64,000 nucleotides of DNA from an uncultured Hyphomonas sp. (GTDB taxonomy: Bacteria > Pseudomonadota > Alphaproteobacteria > Caulobacterales > Hyphomonadaceae). The notes under the pieces are model-generated. The model had not been told where the DNA came from, did no database searches, and was given only the letters and a program-made list of their open reading frames with translations. The stretch covers positions 2,418,001 through 2,482,000 of the forward strand of contig NZ_OY787456.1 in NCBI RefSeq assembly GCF_963678875.1. The letters run 5' to 3'. A program made the position numbers and the translations under genes. This document shows, in pieces, positions 44,296 through 52,839 of this stretch; the first letter of the stretch is position 1; each line of letters starts with the position of its first letter.

Positions 44296-45134
44296 GACTT
44301 TATGTCATCGACACGAATATCAAACTGAGCCCGCAGGCGTTCAAACGCCGCACGTTCGAGCTCTTTACGTTTTTCCGCCATCCACGCAACGCGTACGGCA
44401 GCTTCCACCTCCTTGAACTCAGGCAAGGCCGGCGTGTCCTTGTCGTTAACGCGGATCAGGTGAACTCCAACCGAGGATGCGACAGGTCCAGACCACTTAC
44501 CGGCTGGTAAATCGGCCAACTTTTCATAGAAGGTCACTCCGAATTTGCGTGAGACATCCAGGCGGCTGGCCGCGACTATTCGCTCACCGTCTCCACCGCG
44601 CGCTGGTTCTCCGGCGTTAAGCGAGGCCAAGAGTGCCTGAATGGCATCAGCATCTCCAATTTCGATGCGAACCTGTTCGAAGGAATAGAGTGGGTCCGCA
44701 GAAAATTCTGCCTTGTACGTTTCGAAGTATGTCGCCAGTTCTTCCGGCCGGGGATCCGAAACCACAATGGCATCTGATGTCAAAAAGCGCATCTTGCTGC
44801 TAAGGTATTGCCGGATGACCGGGTCGTCCTCATCCAGCCCCATTGCCTTGGCCTGACGGAAATAGACTTCATCTTCCAGCCAAATTGATATGAGCGTATC
44901 GAGCTCCTCATTGGTTGGCGACCGCGCCCAGCTACGCGCCCATTCGGCCCTCAGTCGGGAAATCTCGGGTTCCGAAACCCATATCGCGTCCTGTTTCGCA
45001 GAAGCTCTTCCGGACGTGGCAAAATCCAGCAGGAAGATTGCAAGCGCACCAAACAGGAAATGGAGAAAGGGCTGGCGCAGGAGCCTTCCCAATCTTGTAC
45101 GACTCGAACGCGGTCCGGGAACGTCTTCTGTCAT
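44292..45134 (-). CDS. Parvulin-like peptidyl-prolyl isomerase, membrane-anchored
   Basis: 280 residues from the ATG at 45134; a GTG at 45200 is in frame but AAGG spacing favours 45134. One N-terminal membrane segment (FLHFLFGALAIFLLDFA) follows a basic cytoplasmic stretch, so the bulk faces the periplasm. It has a SurA/PpiD-like helical chaperone part (residues 50-130), then a parvulin-type region ending in GPVASSVGVHLIRVNDKD. Several canonical parvulin active-site residues are not obvious, so it may act as a chaperone only. It is translationally coupled to the HupE gene and may help fold or insert that partner or an outer-membrane receptor. Confidence 0.75.
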   Translation of the reverse strand: MTEDVPGPRSSRTRLGRLLRQPFLHFLFGALAIFLLDFATSGRASAKQDAIWVSEPEISRLRAEWARSWARSPTNEELDTLISIWLEDEVYFRQAKAMGLDEDDPVIRQYLSSKMRFLTSDAIVVSDPRPEELATYFETYKAEFSADPLYSFEQVRIEIGDADAIQALLASLNAGEPARGGDGERIVAASRLDVSRKFGVTFYEKLADLPAGKWSGPVASSVGVHLIRVNDKDTPALPEFKEVEAAVRVAWMAEKRKELERAAFERLRAQFDIRVDDIKS

Positions 45135-45221
45135 CTGACGAGGAACCTTAGTAATGGTGCGAAGAAGCTGAATTAAGCTCAGGGAGACCAGGAACAGCAC
45201 GTCTACTCCGTACCCTGCTAG

Positions 45222-45872
45222 TTACGATTGTTCCGACCCGCTGCCTGCCAGAAAATCTGTCGCGCTGAAGTCTTCTGGTGCATCAACTTCGACGATCGGC
45301 TCAGGCCGGTCATCAAACTCTGTCCGGAGCGCACGGGACATGATCCCATGCATAATGTAGAGGCTGGTAATATAGGTCAGTTCAAGAATTTCGACATCAG
45401 TCAAGAACGTCTTCAGGCGATCCATGATCTCCACAGGCACCCGTCCGTCCTGAGTCGCCAGGCAATCGGTAAAGCCTAGAACGGCCCGCTCCTTAGCGTC
45501 AAACAGATCAGACGCGGGCCAGCAGTGGACAGCGGCGATCTTGTTGTCGGCGACACCAAGCCCGCGCAGGGATTTACAATGCTGTGAGTACACGAATTGG
45601 CTGCCGACCAGCCACCCCGCCCGGGTCTGGCCCAGTTCACGCAAGACAGGATCCAGCTTGCGCTCCGGGCTACGATAAACCTTGAAACCATCAACCGAGT
45701 GCTGGAAGATGTCTTTTGACAAGGCAAAGACTGACCACCAGTCTCCGGGCGTTCCGGTTGAGGTGCCCGGCTCTTCGACCGGGTCCCGGTCTGGCCCGAA
45801 CAGGAAATTGAAGTAGAATTTCATGGTTTCGTCAGTCACCTCTCGGCGAGGCAACGGGGTAATGCTGGGCAT
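45222..45872 (-). CDS. Carboxymuconolactone decarboxylase/AhpD-like protein
   Basis: 216 residues, all-helical. The central block (LRELGQTRAGWLVGSQFVYSQHCKSLRGLGV) corresponds to the CMD/AhpD active-site helix. AhpD proteins have a CxxC here, but this one has a single Cys (SQHC), so thiol-disulfide chemistry of the AhpD type is unlikely. Its role in this locus is unknown; such proteins often accompany aromatic or terpenoid catabolic genes. The VOC gene lies upstream on the same strand, about 100 bp away. Confidence 0.72.
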   Translation of the reverse strand: MPSITPLPRREVTDETMKFYFNFLFGPDRDPVEEPGTSTGTPGDWWSVFALSKDIFQHSVDGFKVYRSPERKLDPVLRELGQTRAGWLVGSQFVYSQHCKSLRGLGVADNKIAAVHCWPASDLFDAKERAVLGFTDCLATQDGRVPVEIMDRLKTFLTDVEILELTYITSLYIMHGIMSRALRTEFDDRPEPIVEVDAPEDFSATDFLAGSGSEQS

Positions 45873-45969
45873 GGGAGTCTCCTGTTGAATTTTGTGAACG
45901 GGCGCAGAGGAACAGACGGCACCGGAGTGCAGGCTACGGTTCGTAGTCAGCGCAGGTGAATGGCAAGGC

Positions 45970-46557
45970 TCAGGCTCGTCCGGTCACAACGCCTTCCACT
46001 GGCGTCCCATCTTCTCCGACAGGGTCGTGGATAACGTCGCGCGCTGGGGTAAGCGGCCTGTGCCAGGCAGCAAATTCGAGGCAGATTCCGTCGGGGTCAA
46101 AGAAATAAACCGAGCGGACAAACACATCATCATGGAGCTCTGGCGACATCTGCATGGGCGAGTCGTCATGGTTCATGACCGGCGTGATATCGACACCCTT
46201 TTCCTTCAGCTTTTCGCAATAGTCGTCAAAGTGTTCCGCAGGCACATTAATAGCGATGTGGTTCATGGACCCATGTGCCGACGCAATCGGTCCGCGCATT
46301 GGAAGGTATTGTGGCGCCGCAATTCCTGGCGCCGCCTCAGGAGCATCCGGAAACCAGAAGAAGGCGATGCTGTCCCCGTTACCGACATCGAAGAAGAAAT
46401 GCTGTCCCATGCCGAACGGCAGGTTCAACGTCTTGGTCAGCTTCATACCCAGCTTGTCCCGGTAAAACTCTACCGTACGCGCCATGTCCTTGCAGACGAG
46501 CGCAAGGTGATTGACACCCTGAAATTCAAATTCAGCCTGCTGGTTATTGTCTGACAT
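45970..46557 (-). CDS. VOC superfamily (glyoxalase/extradiol dioxygenase-type) protein
   Basis: 195 residues with two beta-alpha-beta-beta-beta modules. Module 1: GVNHLALVCKDMARTVEFYRD, with a first-shell His. Module 2: HGSMNHIAINV, with the closing Glu in VYFFDPDGICLEFA. The His/His/Glu set fits a divalent-metal enzyme. The VOC family covers glyoxalases, dioxygenases and resistance proteins, and the sequence does not decide among them. It stands divergent from the TetR gene with AT-rich inverted repeats between them, so that regulator may control it. Confidence 0.8.
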   Translation of the reverse strand: MSDNNQQAEFEFQGVNHLALVCKDMARTVEFYRDKLGMKLTKTLNLPFGMGQHFFFDVGNGDSIAFFWFPDAPEAAPGIAAPQYLPMRGPIASAHGSMNHIAINVPAEHFDDYCEKLKEKGVDITPVMNHDDSPMQMSPELHDDVFVRSVYFFDPDGICLEFAAWHRPLTPARDVIHDPVGEDGTPVEGVVTGRA

Positions 46558-46613
46558 TTTCGCAACTCCCCGATTTCTTTTATCCGAAGCAATATGCTGA
46601 ACAAATGGAATAC

Positions 46614-46628
46614 GTCAATCTTGTTGAC
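46614..46628. promoter_or_regulatory. Short inverted repeat upstream of the VOC gene
   Basis: GTCAATCTTGTTGAC is a 5-bp inverted repeat around a 5-bp centre, 57 bp upstream of the VOC start. It shares the TTGAC/GTCAA half with the larger repeat before tetR, which hints at the same regulator. Weak evidence. Confidence 0.3.
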
Positions 46629-46728
46629 ACTCTAAACTCCTCGAAAAGTTGATCTGGTCCCGCGCCACGCCGTTAGGAACAGTATACAGACCTTCTTGCC
46701 AGAACCCAGAAATCAGAGAAAATAGTAT

Positions 46729-46774
46729 TTGACCATTTGGACAAGTAGAGCCTATTAATGAACCAATCGGTCAA
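46729..46774. promoter_or_regulatory. Inverted repeat upstream of the TetR gene, probable autoregulatory site
   Basis: TTGACCATTTGG at 46729-46740 and CCAATCGGTCAA at 46763-46774 are inverted copies with 10 of 12 positions matching, 22 bp apart. The second arm lies 17 bp before the tetR start codon. Its position between the divergent VOC and tetR genes suits TetR-type repression of both. Confidence 0.5.
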
Positions 46775-46791
46775 TAAGAGCGAGTGCCCGG

Positions 46792-47457
46792 ATGGCCACA
46801 AAACGCAATAAAGTCATTCCAATACAACCTTCCGACCGCCGCAAACGCGGAGAAGCACGCGACCTCATCCTGGAGGTCGCCCTCGAACAATTCTCGACGC
46901 TTGGCTTTGACGGTATGACGACCCGGGGCCTGGCAGACGCCTGCGGGGTCAATCATTCCCTGATCACCTATCATTTTGGTGACAAGGACAATCTATGGAA
47001 GTGCGTGATGGAGGCCCTGTTCGGGCCATTCATCGACCGGCTCAATGCTCGCACAGAAGGGCTGGGCGAACTTGAGCCTGAAATCGCAATGAAGATTACA
47101 ATCCGCGATTTCGCCGCCTTCTGTGCGGAGCGGCCGGAACTGCACAGGATCATGACCCTCGAAGGGCGCCACCGGACCGAGCGCCTGGAATGGCTGGTCG
47201 AAAATTATATGCAAGGCATGTTCGACAAAGCCGTCGCCATGATCAAACAGGGTCAAAAGCAGGGTACGATCAAACCGGGAAACCCTGCTCGGCTTTACCA
47301 CTCAATCGTCTCGATCGTGGGCTCGTCGTTCGCCTATGTACCGCAATATGAAATGTTGACGGGTGAAAAGGCAGACCCCTCTGTCATTGTAGAAGAAATC
47401 ATGACCCTGATCGAGCGGATCGCATTTGTGCCCAATCATGAGCAAAAGCCGCGATGA
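46792..47457 (+). CDS. TetR/AcrR-family transcriptional regulator
   Basis: 221 residues. The N-terminal HTH domain reads ARDLILEVALEQFSTLGFDGMTTRGLADACGVNHSLITYHFGDKDNLW, a textbook TetR arrangement. The C-terminal effector domain (residues 70-210) is helical and resembles TetR proteins with a CerR-like C-terminal part. Its stop overlaps the ATG of the sulfatase gene (ATGA), so regulator and enzyme are made from one message. I infer that it senses a product of sulfatase or P450 action. Confidence 0.88.
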   Translation: MATKRNKVIPIQPSDRRKRGEARDLILEVALEQFSTLGFDGMTTRGLADACGVNHSLITYHFGDKDNLWKCVMEALFGPFIDRLNARTEGLGELEPEIAMKITIRDFAAFCAERPELHRIMTLEGRHRTERLEWLVENYMQGMFDKAVAMIKQGQKQGTIKPGNPARLYHSIVSIVGSSFAYVPQYEMLTGEKADPSVIVEEIMTLIERIAFVPNHEQKPR

Positions 47458-49310
47458 TTTTGTCCGGAAACGCCAAAATTAAAAGATCTGTTTTCGCGAT
47501 GATGGCGTGCATCCTTCCTGCCATCCTCGCACCCGCCACATGGGCGCAGACAGACGAGAGTATTCCGCCCAATCCGGCGCCCAATTTCATCCTCATCGTC
47601 GCGGATGATTTGGGGTGGAGCGATCTTGGCGCATTCGGCAGCGAGATAAACACGCCGAACCTGGATGCCATCGCTGCTGCTGGAGCCATCCTGACCAATT
47701 TCCACGTCGCGCCGACCTGTTCGCCAACGCGCGCCATGCTCCTGACAGGAGTCAACAATCACGCGGCTGGTATTGGAACCCAAAAAGGCCAGGCCGCACC
47801 CAATCAGCTAGACTCAGAGAACTACCGGGGAGATCTTCTCGATAGTGTGGCAACCATTGCCGAGGTGTTGAAGCCACATGGATATACGACAATGATCTCC
47901 GGCAAATGGCACGTCGGCTTCATTGATGAACAGCATCCAGATCAACGCGGTTTCGATAAATCCTATGTGCTCCTCGATGGCGGCGCCAGTCACTTTGATG
48001 ATGCCCTTCCGCTAAAGCCGAAGGAACCTGTTCGCTATCTTGAGAACGGTAAACAGGTAACGTTGCCTGAGGGGTTCTATTCGAGCCGGAACTATACGGA
48101 TAAAATCCTCCAGTACATTTCAGAGCAGCCTGCTGGTTCGCCCTATTTCGCTTACGTCGCCTACACGGCGCCGCACGATCCTCTGCAGGTGCCTGATGAG
48201 TGGCTAGGCCGGTATGAAGGCCGCTATGACGAAGGCCCTGAAGCCACTCGTCGGATGCGCTTGCAGGCTGCCCGGGGACTTGGCCTGCTCTCCGAAAACA
48301 CCACAATCGCCCCCCCCACCAATCCGCCTGCCATACTGCCTTCGCATGAGAGGCCATGGCCGACAAGATCGCCTGAGCAACGCGCGCTCGATGTAAAGCC
48401 GATGGAAATCTACGCCTCCATGATCGAATACATGGACGACCAGATTGGCCGGATTGTCGACCTTGTGAAGGAACGTGGCGAACTGGAGAATACCTACTTC
48501 ATATTTTTGTCGGATAACGGAGCGTCTCCAATTGGACCTCTCTCCTATCCCGGTACGACCCGAGAGTGGCTACACGCCAACCGAGACATGGACCCCACAC
48601 ATGCCGGCCGTAAGAAAACACAAACCCACCTCTCTTTTGATTGGGTTTCCGTAGCAAACGGGCCACTCGCCTTGTTCAAGGGCACAACATACGAAGGCGG
48701 TATACGCAGCCCGCTGCTGATCTCCGGCCCTGGCATCGAACCTGCCGGCTTGGTGTCGGGCTTTGCGCATGTGAAAGACGTTGCGCCGACGCTATATCAA
48801 CTGGCTGGGATCGATACTTCAACAGATGAAACCTTCCGAGACCGCAAGAGGCCTGAGGGGCACTCCCTACTGGATCTGCTTGAATCCGGGAATGACAAAC
48901 GCACGCCTGTGGTAACCGAACTATTCGGAAACTGGTCGGTGACCGATGGCAACTGGAAACTCCTCGTCGTCGGCCCGCCGATGGGGAACGGAACTCCGGA
49001 ACTCTATGACCTAACCAACGATCTGGGGGAAACGAATGACGTGGCGGCGGTGCATCCCGAGATCGTTGCCGAGCTCCACGCGGCGTATGAGGCTTATGCG
49101 AGAGAAAACGGCGTAATTCCGCCTCACCCGAAACTCACGCGGGACCTTGCCACTACCTTTTCTGGAAAATGCGGCTGGATATGCCAGATGCGCTTCGACG
49201 CCGGTAACTTTCTTATCATTAAACGCAACCGTCAGATAAGCTTGTTGGCAGTCGGACTGTGTGCCGCCATCATCATGCTCATGATCTATCGTCGGTACCG
49301 GAGGTCTTAG
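47454..49310 (+). CDS. FGly-type sulfatase with C-terminal membrane anchor
   Basis: 618 residues. The signal peptide ends near ATWAQ. The sulfatase domain begins ILIVADDLGWSDLG (metal-binding Asp pair); Cys89 of CSPTRAMLLTG is the predicted formylglycine site. Other active-site marks are GKWHVGF and FLSDNGA. A short region after the enzyme domain ends in a hydrophobic helix and a basic tail (AVGLCAAIIMLMIYRRYRRS), so it is probably fixed to the membrane, facing the periplasm. Length and layout fit arylsulfatase A-type enzymes. Activity needs a formylglycine-generating enzyme, which is not in this window. Confidence 0.9.
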   Translation: MILSGNAKIKRSVFAMMACILPAILAPATWAQTDESIPPNPAPNFILIVADDLGWSDLGAFGSEINTPNLDAIAAAGAILTNFHVAPTCSPTRAMLLTGVNNHAAGIGTQKGQAAPNQLDSENYRGDLLDSVATIAEVLKPHGYTTMISGKWHVGFIDEQHPDQRGFDKSYVLLDGGASHFDDALPLKPKEPVRYLENGKQVTLPEGFYSSRNYTDKILQYISEQPAGSPYFAYVAYTAPHDPLQVPDEWLGRYEGRYDEGPEATRRMRLQAARGLGLLSENTTIAPPTNPPAILPSHERPWPTRSPEQRALDVKPMEIYASMIEYMDDQIGRIVDLVKERGELENTYFIFLSDNGASPIGPLSYPGTTREWLHANRDMDPTHAGRKKTQTHLSFDWVSVANGPLALFKGTTYEGGIRSPLLISGPGIEPAGLVSGFAHVKDVAPTLYQLAGIDTSTDETFRDRKRPEGHSLLDLLESGNDKRTPVVTELFGNWSVTDGNWKLLVVGPPMGNGTPELYDLTNDLGETNDVAAVHPEIVAELHAAYEAYARENGVIPPHPKLTRDLATTFSGKCGWICQMRFDAGNFLIIKRNRQISLLAVGLCAAIIMLMIYRRYRRS

Positions 49311-49465
49311 CCGCCGCTTGCCTTAATCATCATTCTGGCGCCGCAATGTCTCAGGAGAACCAGTAATACCTCGCCCGACAGGCAGAATATACCTCCGCCT
49401 CATTCATCGCCAACCGTTCTGAAACTTTAGCTTCTTGCAAAAACCTGACCTCAATGGAGCCAACC

Positions 49466-50794
49466 ATGACGCTCGTCAGCGATAATCTCCTTTATGATAC
49501 GCCAGTCCGCACACCACGATTTCCGGCAACTTATCCACAGTTCAATGATTTCGTGTTCTGGAACCCGAATTCGTGGACCAAAGGGCCACCGCATAGCCTT
49601 TTCGACCGCATGCGCTCGCAGGCACCACTCATGTGGACCGATGCGGGCAAAAAGCTTGCAGGCTTCTGGTCGATAACGAGCTACGAGGATATCAAAACTG
49701 TCGAATTGAACTCGGACATCTATTCATCCGAACGCGGCAGTATCAATCTGGCAATGCCACGTGAACGGCCCAAGAAATATCAGCGTCTAGCCAACGCAGC
49801 CGTGAACAGCTTGATCAATCTCGACGCACCACGCCACATGCAGTTTAGAATCCAGCACAAGGACTTCTTTATCCCTCAATACGTGAATGAAATCTCCAAC
49901 CGGGTCAGCACGCGTGTAGACCAACTGCTCGATGAGGCCGAACGGGCCGGGCCCGTCGTGGATTTCGTAAAAGTCTTCTCCGAAAAGCTGCCATTGTTCA
50001 CACTGTGCGAGATGCTGGGCATCGACGAGGAAGACCGCCCGAAAATCATACGGTGGATGCACTTCCTAGAACTTGCACAACAATTTGTCTCCAGCCCGGC
50101 ACGAACCTTTCTGTCGGAGCCAAGTTTCCCCTTCCTGTTCGACCGGAATGTGCAGGAGATGTTCGAGTACGGAAAGCGTATACTGGAAGACCGACGGCGG
50201 AATCCAAGGCAGGACCTGCTTTCGGCGATTGCCGCGGCAGAGCTGGACGGCGAGCCATTGTCGCAGGAGTGGCTCGATGGCTCCTGGCTACTCATCATTT
50301 TTGCCGGGAATGACACATCCCGGAATTCTATCTCCGGCACGCTACGATTGTTGACTGAGTTCCCGGACCAGCGGCAGTTGCTCCTGGACGATCCCTCACT
50401 TGTTCCAGCTGCGGTGCAAGAATCCTTGCGCCTCATATCGCCTGTCATGAACATGCGCCGGACCGCCCTGGCAGACAGCGAACTTAACGGGCAACGGATC
50501 TCCAAGGATGAAAAGCTTGTACTCTGGTACGGGGCCGCGAACCGAGATCCCGGCATTTTCAAAGATCCACATCGAATGGACATCACGCGGGACAATGTGA
50601 CCAAGCACCTCGCTTTCGGACATGGTCCACACAAATGCCTCGGCAATCGCATTGCACAAATGCAGCTTCAAATCTCTCTCTCAAAAATCCTCGAGCGCTT
50701 TCCCAATATCTCGTGGACCGGCAAGCAAAGGATTGCGCCAAACAATCTTGTGCAAGCAATTTCAAGTCTGGAGGTCAATCTCCATGGCACTTAG
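49466..50794 (+). CDS. Cytochrome P450
   Basis: 442 residues from the ATG at 49466, 6 nt after GGAG; the ATG at 49454 lacks a good ribosome site. Haem-binding motif FGHGPHKCLGNRIA with Cys391 as the thiolate ligand. I-helix FAGNDTSRN (oxygen-activating Thr) and K-helix ESLR are both present. It is a soluble bacterial class I P450 by length. No ferredoxin or reductase gene is adjacent. Placement between two sulfatases suggests hydroxylation of the desulfated compound. Steroid, terpenoid and fatty-acid P450s share this general pattern, so the substrate is left open. Confidence 0.92.
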   Translation: MTLVSDNLLYDTPVRTPRFPATYPQFNDFVFWNPNSWTKGPPHSLFDRMRSQAPLMWTDAGKKLAGFWSITSYEDIKTVELNSDIYSSERGSINLAMPRERPKKYQRLANAAVNSLINLDAPRHMQFRIQHKDFFIPQYVNEISNRVSTRVDQLLDEAERAGPVVDFVKVFSEKLPLFTLCEMLGIDEEDRPKIIRWMHFLELAQQFVSSPARTFLSEPSFPFLFDRNVQEMFEYGKRILEDRRRNPRQDLLSAIAAAELDGEPLSQEWLDGSWLLIIFAGNDTSRNSISGTLRLLTEFPDQRQLLLDDPSLVPAAVQESLRLISPVMNMRRTALADSELNGQRISKDEKLVLWYGAANRDPGIFKDPHRMDITRDNVTKHLAFGHGPHKCLGNRIAQMQLQISLSKILERFPNISWTGKQRIAPNNLVQAISSLEVNLHGT

Positions 50795-51038
50795 GCCTCA
50801 ATAGCGCAGAGCCCTGAGCTTTTGATTCTCGGCGGCCACCCACCGCCATGGGACGCCTCGTCCCATCCCTCGTGAACTATACCGACCCTACTACCGACGC
50901 CGATATTTGTAGAAATGCCAGCACATACACCGTGAACGTCGAAAAGCGACATCGCGCGCACCACGAAAACCCAACTCGTCGCGCCCAAATAGTCACTGCG
51001 CAACCCGCCCAACATCAGCCCAGGTCACAACGAATCTC

Positions 51039-52640
51039 ATGTCACAAAAAAAGCATTCCCCGGACAAAAAGCTCAACATCCTGATGATCCTGACGGACCA
51101 GGAAACCGGCATAACCAATTATCCCGAGGGGATGCTCGCTCGCCTGCCTGGCCACAGGAAGCTGCTCGAACGCGGAACGCATTTTACCAATTACCATGTC
51201 AACACCACCCCCTGCAGCCCATCGAGGTCCAACATCTATACCGGCCAGCATACACAAAAAACAGGCGTGTATGAGAACTCCAACGATGCGAAATCTCCAG
51301 CGCTTCCGGAAGACATGCCGACGATCGGTGACATGCTGACTGCAGCCGGCTACTACACCGCCTATAAAGGCAAATGGCACTTATCGTCGATCAATGGTGC
51401 TCGCGACTGGAACCAGGAAGTACGGATCAATTATCCCACAACCCGGGATGCGCTGACGCAGTATGGCTTTGCGGACTATGGATTCGACGGGGAAAGTGTC
51501 GGCCTCACCTGGGCAGGACATATTGACGATTTGGGCGTCGCTTCTGACGCTGCAGACATCATACAGGAATTTTCAGACCCGGAACGCACAGGTCACAAGC
51601 CCTGGTTCCTGGCGGTGAATTACGTCAATCCGCATGACATCATGTTCTTCGATGCCACAGGCAAGCAGTCTGCTTCCCGAATAATCCCCAACCTTCTGAG
51701 TCCACTGAAGGGAGAGCCGGGACATCCTCTCTACAAGGAGGACCTAGGTATCGACCTGCCTCACAGCTTCTACGCGGATGACCTGTCCACCAAGCCGGAA
51801 GCTCATCGAGCCATTGTCCGCCAGAACGTGCCAGCTTTTGGCGCACTTCCACACGAGGATGAAGTCAGCTGGCGGCGCTTCCGAAACTACTACTTCAACT
51901 GTCTTCGCGACGTCGACCAGCACGTCGAGACACTGCTCTGGGCGTTGGAAATTTCGGGTCAGTTGGAAAATACGATCATTATTTACACGGCCGATCACGG
52001 CGAACGGGCGGGCGCACACGGTATGCGCCAGAAGGGCGGCACGATCTACCGCGAGGAAACCAATGTGCCGATGATCATCGCCCATCCGGACATCCCAGGT
52101 GGGCGAGAGACCTCGCGACTGATGAGCGCCGTGGATATCGCGCCCACAATCATCGGCCTCGCAGGTCAGGCCCCGGGCTGGACAAATGAACACTACCCGG
52201 ACCTGATCGGCTTTGACGTTTCCGAGATTCTACACGATGCGCAGGCGACGACCGAGCGTGACGATAAAGGCCACTTCTTCAATTTCGGCGTGACCTATTC
52301 CTGGGATCGGAAGGCGGACAGGTCGTACGACATCTCCAAACGAAGACTACACCGCGGCGTGTTCGACGGTCGCTACAAGTTCGCCCGCTATTTTGCGCCC
52401 GACGATCACCACATTCCCGAAACCTATGAGGATCTCGTCAGCCGCAATGACCTGGAACTCTATGACGTTCTCAACGACCCGGAAGAGCTGAAGAACCTTG
52501 CCATCAATCCGGACGAAGTTCGAACGGAGATCGAACGGCTAAATGCAATGACGAACGTGCTCATCCGCACAGAAGTCGGTCGTGACGAAGGGCAGGAATA
52601 TGCTTCACTCAAAGGCGACTACGCGTTCACCCGTTGCTGA
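51039..52640 (+). CDS. FGly-type sulfatase, no evident signal peptide
   Basis: 533 residues. Starts MSQKKHSPDKKLNILMILTDQE, with metal-binding Asp shortly after and no hydrophobic leader, so it appears cytoplasmic, unlike the first sulfatase. Cys59 of CSPSRSNIYTG is the predicted formylglycine residue. Further marks are GKWHLSS, YTADHGERAGAHG and the FDGRYKFARYFAP block. The two enzymes could act in sequence on an outer and an inner sulfate group, or on substrate before and after import. The gap upstream (244 bp) holds no recognisable gene. Confidence 0.9.
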   Translation: MSQKKHSPDKKLNILMILTDQETGITNYPEGMLARLPGHRKLLERGTHFTNYHVNTTPCSPSRSNIYTGQHTQKTGVYENSNDAKSPALPEDMPTIGDMLTAAGYYTAYKGKWHLSSINGARDWNQEVRINYPTTRDALTQYGFADYGFDGESVGLTWAGHIDDLGVASDAADIIQEFSDPERTGHKPWFLAVNYVNPHDIMFFDATGKQSASRIIPNLLSPLKGEPGHPLYKEDLGIDLPHSFYADDLSTKPEAHRAIVRQNVPAFGALPHEDEVSWRRFRNYYFNCLRDVDQHVETLLWALEISGQLENTIIIYTADHGERAGAHGMRQKGGTIYREETNVPMIIAHPDIPGGRETSRLMSAVDIAPTIIGLAGQAPGWTNEHYPDLIGFDVSEILHDAQATTERDDKGHFFNFGVTYSWDRKADRSYDISKRRLHRGVFDGRYKFARYFAPDDHHIPETYEDLVSRNDLELYDVLNDPEELKNLAINPDEVRTEIERLNAMTNVLIRTEVGRDEGQEYASLKGDYAFTRC

Positions 52641-52805
52641 ACCGGCAGCGGAAACCGAACATGCACAATCACCGCAAGCCGTATGATCGCGAGCAACCTT
52701 TGCGAGTATGGACAAGCGCTTTCGGGCCACTCCTCCGCACTAATCCGCCGAACCGGCCACCTCAAACCCGGTTCTCATGACAAAGTTGAAATTGGAATCA
52801 AATGA

Positions 52806-52832
52806 ACGGCTGCCGTTGGGGGCGGCAGCCGT
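52806..52832 (-). terminator. Possible terminator of TonB receptor (4)
   Basis: A 10-bp perfect stem (ACGGCTGCCG, 52806-52815, with 52823-52832) has a 7-nt loop. It lies 8 bp past the receptor stop on the minus strand; the T run after it is weak. Confidence 0.55.
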
Positions 52833-52839
52833 CATCAGA

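Noticed and set aside
49454..52640. P450 plus neighbours as a secondary-metabolite biosynthesis cluster
   Set aside because: No synthase, carrier protein or other assembly enzyme is present; sulfatases and TonB receptors point to catabolism.
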